Assembly (NCBI RefSeq): GCF_014905175.1
Contig: NC_057788.1
Location: 6,200,001-6,264,000 of the forward strand
Length of the DNA stretch: 64,000 nucleotides
Reading direction: 5' to 3'
From: Aphidius gifuensis
Taxonomy: Eukaryota > Arthropoda > Insecta > Hymenoptera > Braconidae
Under the pieces are notes generated by a model. That model saw nothing but the letters and a program-made list of their open reading frames with translations. It made no database searches and was not told the DNA's origin. The translations under genes were made by a program, and so were the position numbers. Shown one piece after another: positions 61,186 through 64,000 of the stretch. Position 1 is the first letter of the stretch. Every line of letters starts with the position of its first letter.

Positions 61186-63730
61186 ATGAGTGGAATTTTA
61201 AAAAATACATTGCGTCTTGTTGGCATAGGAAAATATGCTCCAATTAATTCAACAAAATATCTACGGTCTATGACGATCACGACTAGTCGAATGAATTCAT
61301 CGTTATTATCTGAACCAAATAATAATTCAAATAATCTTCACCATCATGAATCGGAAAAATTACGCGATAATCAAGGTAACGAATACTATATTATTTTAAA
61401 TTTAATTTTTTTAAAAAAAGTAAGCCTGTATTAATTACAAACAATTTTTAGTAGATATATAACACGTGTTATAACACGTGAGATTTTTCGTGAATTTAGG
61501 GTTATTATAATTATTTTGGTGTCGGTGTACCAGGTGTACCAGCTAAATCTACCTAATCAGTAATCACACTTTATATCCTCTCTAAATTGACGGATTTAGT
61601 GACAATAGCCATTTTTCTAAATTACTAAATCATAGAAAAACAAAAAAAATATCATAAAATATTATTTTATATTTAATTCAAATATTTTTTTTAATTGATA
61701 TTATTTATTATTTTTATAAAGCTATCCAACATTCAACTGATTTTCGGAAAACCATACGGGCTGCTGGAAATAAAATATTATCAATAATTTCTGATGAAGA
61801 ATTAAAAACATTAGATATTAATAATTTTACGGTATCACTTGATAATGGTAAAGTAGGATTAATAACACCAAAAAGGTTCTTTGGAAGAAAAGAGTAAGTA
61901 GAATATTGAGCAATAATTTCAAACCATTCTTTGATAATTAAAATTATTTATTATTAAGGCCAGGTGCTTAACATCCAGTGATAAATAAAATTATGACAAC
62001 TTTTCACTTCAAATTTTTGTCCCATGATGAAATTTATATTTTTAATTAAGTAATCTTATAAAAAATATATCAAACTGTAAAAGAAAGAGCACACCTGTCG
62101 AAAAATTACTGAGTATTGATTATTTATTTTAGTAAATCTTTATTGAACTATTGATAAAAAAATATACATCATTAATAATATTATTATAATTATTATTTTA
62201 CAGTTTAATTTTTCCTCCTACATTCAGCATTGAACTTAACGATAAATCAATTGAACCCAAAAGCAATAAAATTGATGCTGAAGAGGAAAAAACATCATTT
62301 AAATTAGGTAATTGGTATGGATCAGTTGATGGTGGAAAATTGTCACTAACATTAAAAGATAGTAATGAAACGTAAGTTGAATTTTAAAACAATTTCGATT
62401 ATATCTATTATTCTTTTCGATTAATTATTTATATCTCTAATAAACTGTTAATGACAAATAAACATTATTAATAACATTATTTTTATTTTACAGTTTTATT
62501 TTGAAACACACAGTTTACGTTAAAGCTCACAATAACCCACCTAAATATTCAGAAAATGATGGTTTATCAGCCATTTCACCAAAACTTGATCCTGATTATA
62601 GAATTTATTCTGCTAAAATAATATCAAAACCAGAAGGATCGAAGCCTTTAGAGTAAGTTAAACATTAATCAATTATTTTAAACCAATTTTTTGTTTTTTA
62701 AAATTATTCAATTATCATTATTATTAATATTATTATTATTAATGTTCTATTAAGTGAAAAAAATTACCATCTCTGACTTGATAAGAAATATACATCATTA
62801 ATAATATTATTATTATCTTACAGACGGTCTTACTCACCTGCAGGTACTGATATCCCTGCCGAACAACTTCTAAAATATGGACATACAGTAGCAAAGTCAC
62901 ATTTAAAAATAAGTAATGGCGAAGTGTAAGTTGAATATTAATCAATTATTTTAAACCAATTTTTTTATTTTTTAAAATTATTTAATTAATATATTTATTA
63001 TTAACGTTTTTATCATTATGTAAACAAAAAATTACCCATTATGAATTTTGATTATTTATTTAGAACTGATGGTCCAGATGAGTTCGGAAAAATGAAACTG
63101 AAATTTCCAATGACTGTGGTAGTTGAAGGAGGTCAACAGAAAATAAAAATAAAAGATACTGATGACGAGTAAGTCAAATATTATTCAATAATTTTTAATT
63201 AATTTTTTATTTATTATAAAATTGATTTATTATCATATTATTAATGTTCTATTTAGGAATAAAAATTGACTTATTAAAGATTTATTATTTATTTATATCT
63301 CTAATAAACTTTTGATGACAAATATTATTTTTTTTTTACAGTTTTAATGTCTATCACAAAGTTGAGATTCAAGCTTACAATGAACCTGCTAAAAACATAA
63401 GAAGAGATAGATTATCAAAAAATGGTCTACTAAAAATGCAACTTACTAGCGGTAATCTAAAAATTGAAGAGAAAAATACTGATGAACAATGGTAAATTGA
63501 AAATTAATCAATAATTTCGAACCTTTTTCTTTTATTATTATAATATTAATATAAATGAAAAAGTTCTATAAAAAAAACTGTTTATAAATAATATCCATCA
63601 TTATTAATATTATTTTTAATTTTACAGGATAATCACGAGACAAGAAGTCGACATTGAAATTGACTTAGATAGTGAAATACCAAGTATTCGTATTGACCCT
63701 CATGTAAAAACATTCTCGTCTATACATTAA
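61186..63730 (+). CDS. Orphan protein with mitochondrial-type leader and tandemly duplicated exons
   Basis: Eight exons: 61186-61375, 61722-61893, 62204-62371, 62494-62652, 62824-62925, 63064-63168, 63342-63491 and 63628-63730. In frame, 382 residues. All introns after the first are phase 2. The first 40 residues are basic, Ser/Thr-rich and free of Asp/Glu (MSGILKNTLRLVGIGKY), as in mitochondrial leaders. Exon pairs 3-4 and 6-7 are alike: VDGGKLSLTLKDSNE with ILKHTVYVKAHNNPPKY, versus VEGGQQKIKIKDTDDE with VYHKVEIQAYNEPAKN and DRLSKNGLL. Exon 2 (FTVSLDNGKVGLITPKRF) looks like a further half unit. The pattern loosely recalls alpha-crystallin (small heat-shock) beta sandwiches, but this is weak. 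Flanking introns are also similar to one another. I do not recognise the family. Confidence 0.72.
61463..61480. repeat. 18-bp perfect palindrome with two CACGTG boxes
   Basis: CACGTGTTATAACACGTG, in intron 1 of the orphan gene about 280 bases from its start codon. It holds two copies of the CACGTG E-box bound by bHLH factors of the Myc/Max/USF/Clock type. Whether it is a regulatory site is inference. Confidence 0.5.
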
Positions 63731-64000
63731 AATCAATAATAATTTTTTTTTTTTCTTTAATATATAACTAATATACCTATATACTTTTTTGTTTTTTGCC
63801 TAATATATTATATAATTAAATTATAAAAAAACATTGTCATATTATTTTATTGGTTTTAATTATGATTTATAGTTGTAGTATCAAATATTCGATTAATGAT
63901 CATTTCTACCAATAATATAAACAATTTAATTCATGCTCATATCTGTAAAAGTAAAAATAAATAACTTCTTTTAAAAACATACTACCTGCATTTTTTTTTT

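Noticed and set aside
1..64000. CRISPR arrays, tRNA or rRNA genes, endogenous viral genes
   Set aside because: No regularly spaced repeats, no convincing tRNA boxes or rRNA blocks, and no viral structural or polymerase motifs were seen on either strand by eye.

Overview
This window is eukaryotic nuclear DNA. It is very AT-rich, with long A/T homopolymer runs, small GT-AG introns (many of 60-150 bases) and multi-exon genes. The gene content is insect: a 7tm_6 odorant receptor with the wasp-type 'GGWPFQ' start, a Glut1 with the long insect-style N-terminal extension, a chloride-type alpha-amylase, Vap33, MED27 and SENP8. My inference is a hymenopteran, most likely a parasitoid wasp. No bacterial, plasmid or viral replication genes were seen. 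Exon joins were worked out by hand from splice sites and checked for frame; each multi-exon model listed closes in frame.

Layout. 1-5.2 kb: SENP8 (+), an unnamed membrane protein with a cupin/JmjC-like region (-), and a mitochondrial FASTK-family protein (-). 5.4-8.8 kb: an F-box/LRR gene (-) between two ~415-bp direct repeats. 9.1-10.8 kb: secreted alpha-amylase (-). 12.3-16.0 kb: odorant receptor (+), with a 1.76-kb hAT-like foldback transposon in intron 5. 17.2-19.3 kb: Vap33 (+). 19.3-32 kb: a gene-poor AT desert with a few GC-richer islands and a possible spliced non-coding transcript. 32.2-47.7 kb: Glut1 (+), with three candidate first coding exons and three alternative C-termini. 51.3-52.4 kb: MED27 (-). 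54.0-55.8 kb: a second intact F-box/LRR gene (-). 56.4-57.7 kb: a broken, partly inverted Vap33 copy. 59.7-60.2 kb: a small coiled-coil orphan. 61.2-63.7 kb: an orphan with a mitochondrial-type leader, built from tandemly duplicated exons.

Relations. F-box/LRR copy 2 plus the Vap33 pseudogene repeat the order and orientation of F-box/LRR copy 1 plus Vap33. This points to one segmental duplication, about 48 kb away, that has lost the amylase and odorant-receptor genes. F-box proteins act in NEDD8-dependent SCF ligases and SENP8 processes NEDD8, but their closeness here is probably chance. The other genes are ordinary single loci and do not form a pathway.

Most worth a second look: the exon-duplicated orphan at 61.2-63.7 kb (possible degenerate alpha-crystallin-like repeats), the segmental duplication with its rearranged pseudogene, the palindromic transposon inside the receptor gene, the Glut1 isoform set, and two hairpins (36.8 kb and 60.7 kb). 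I did not find an obvious new multi-gene system.
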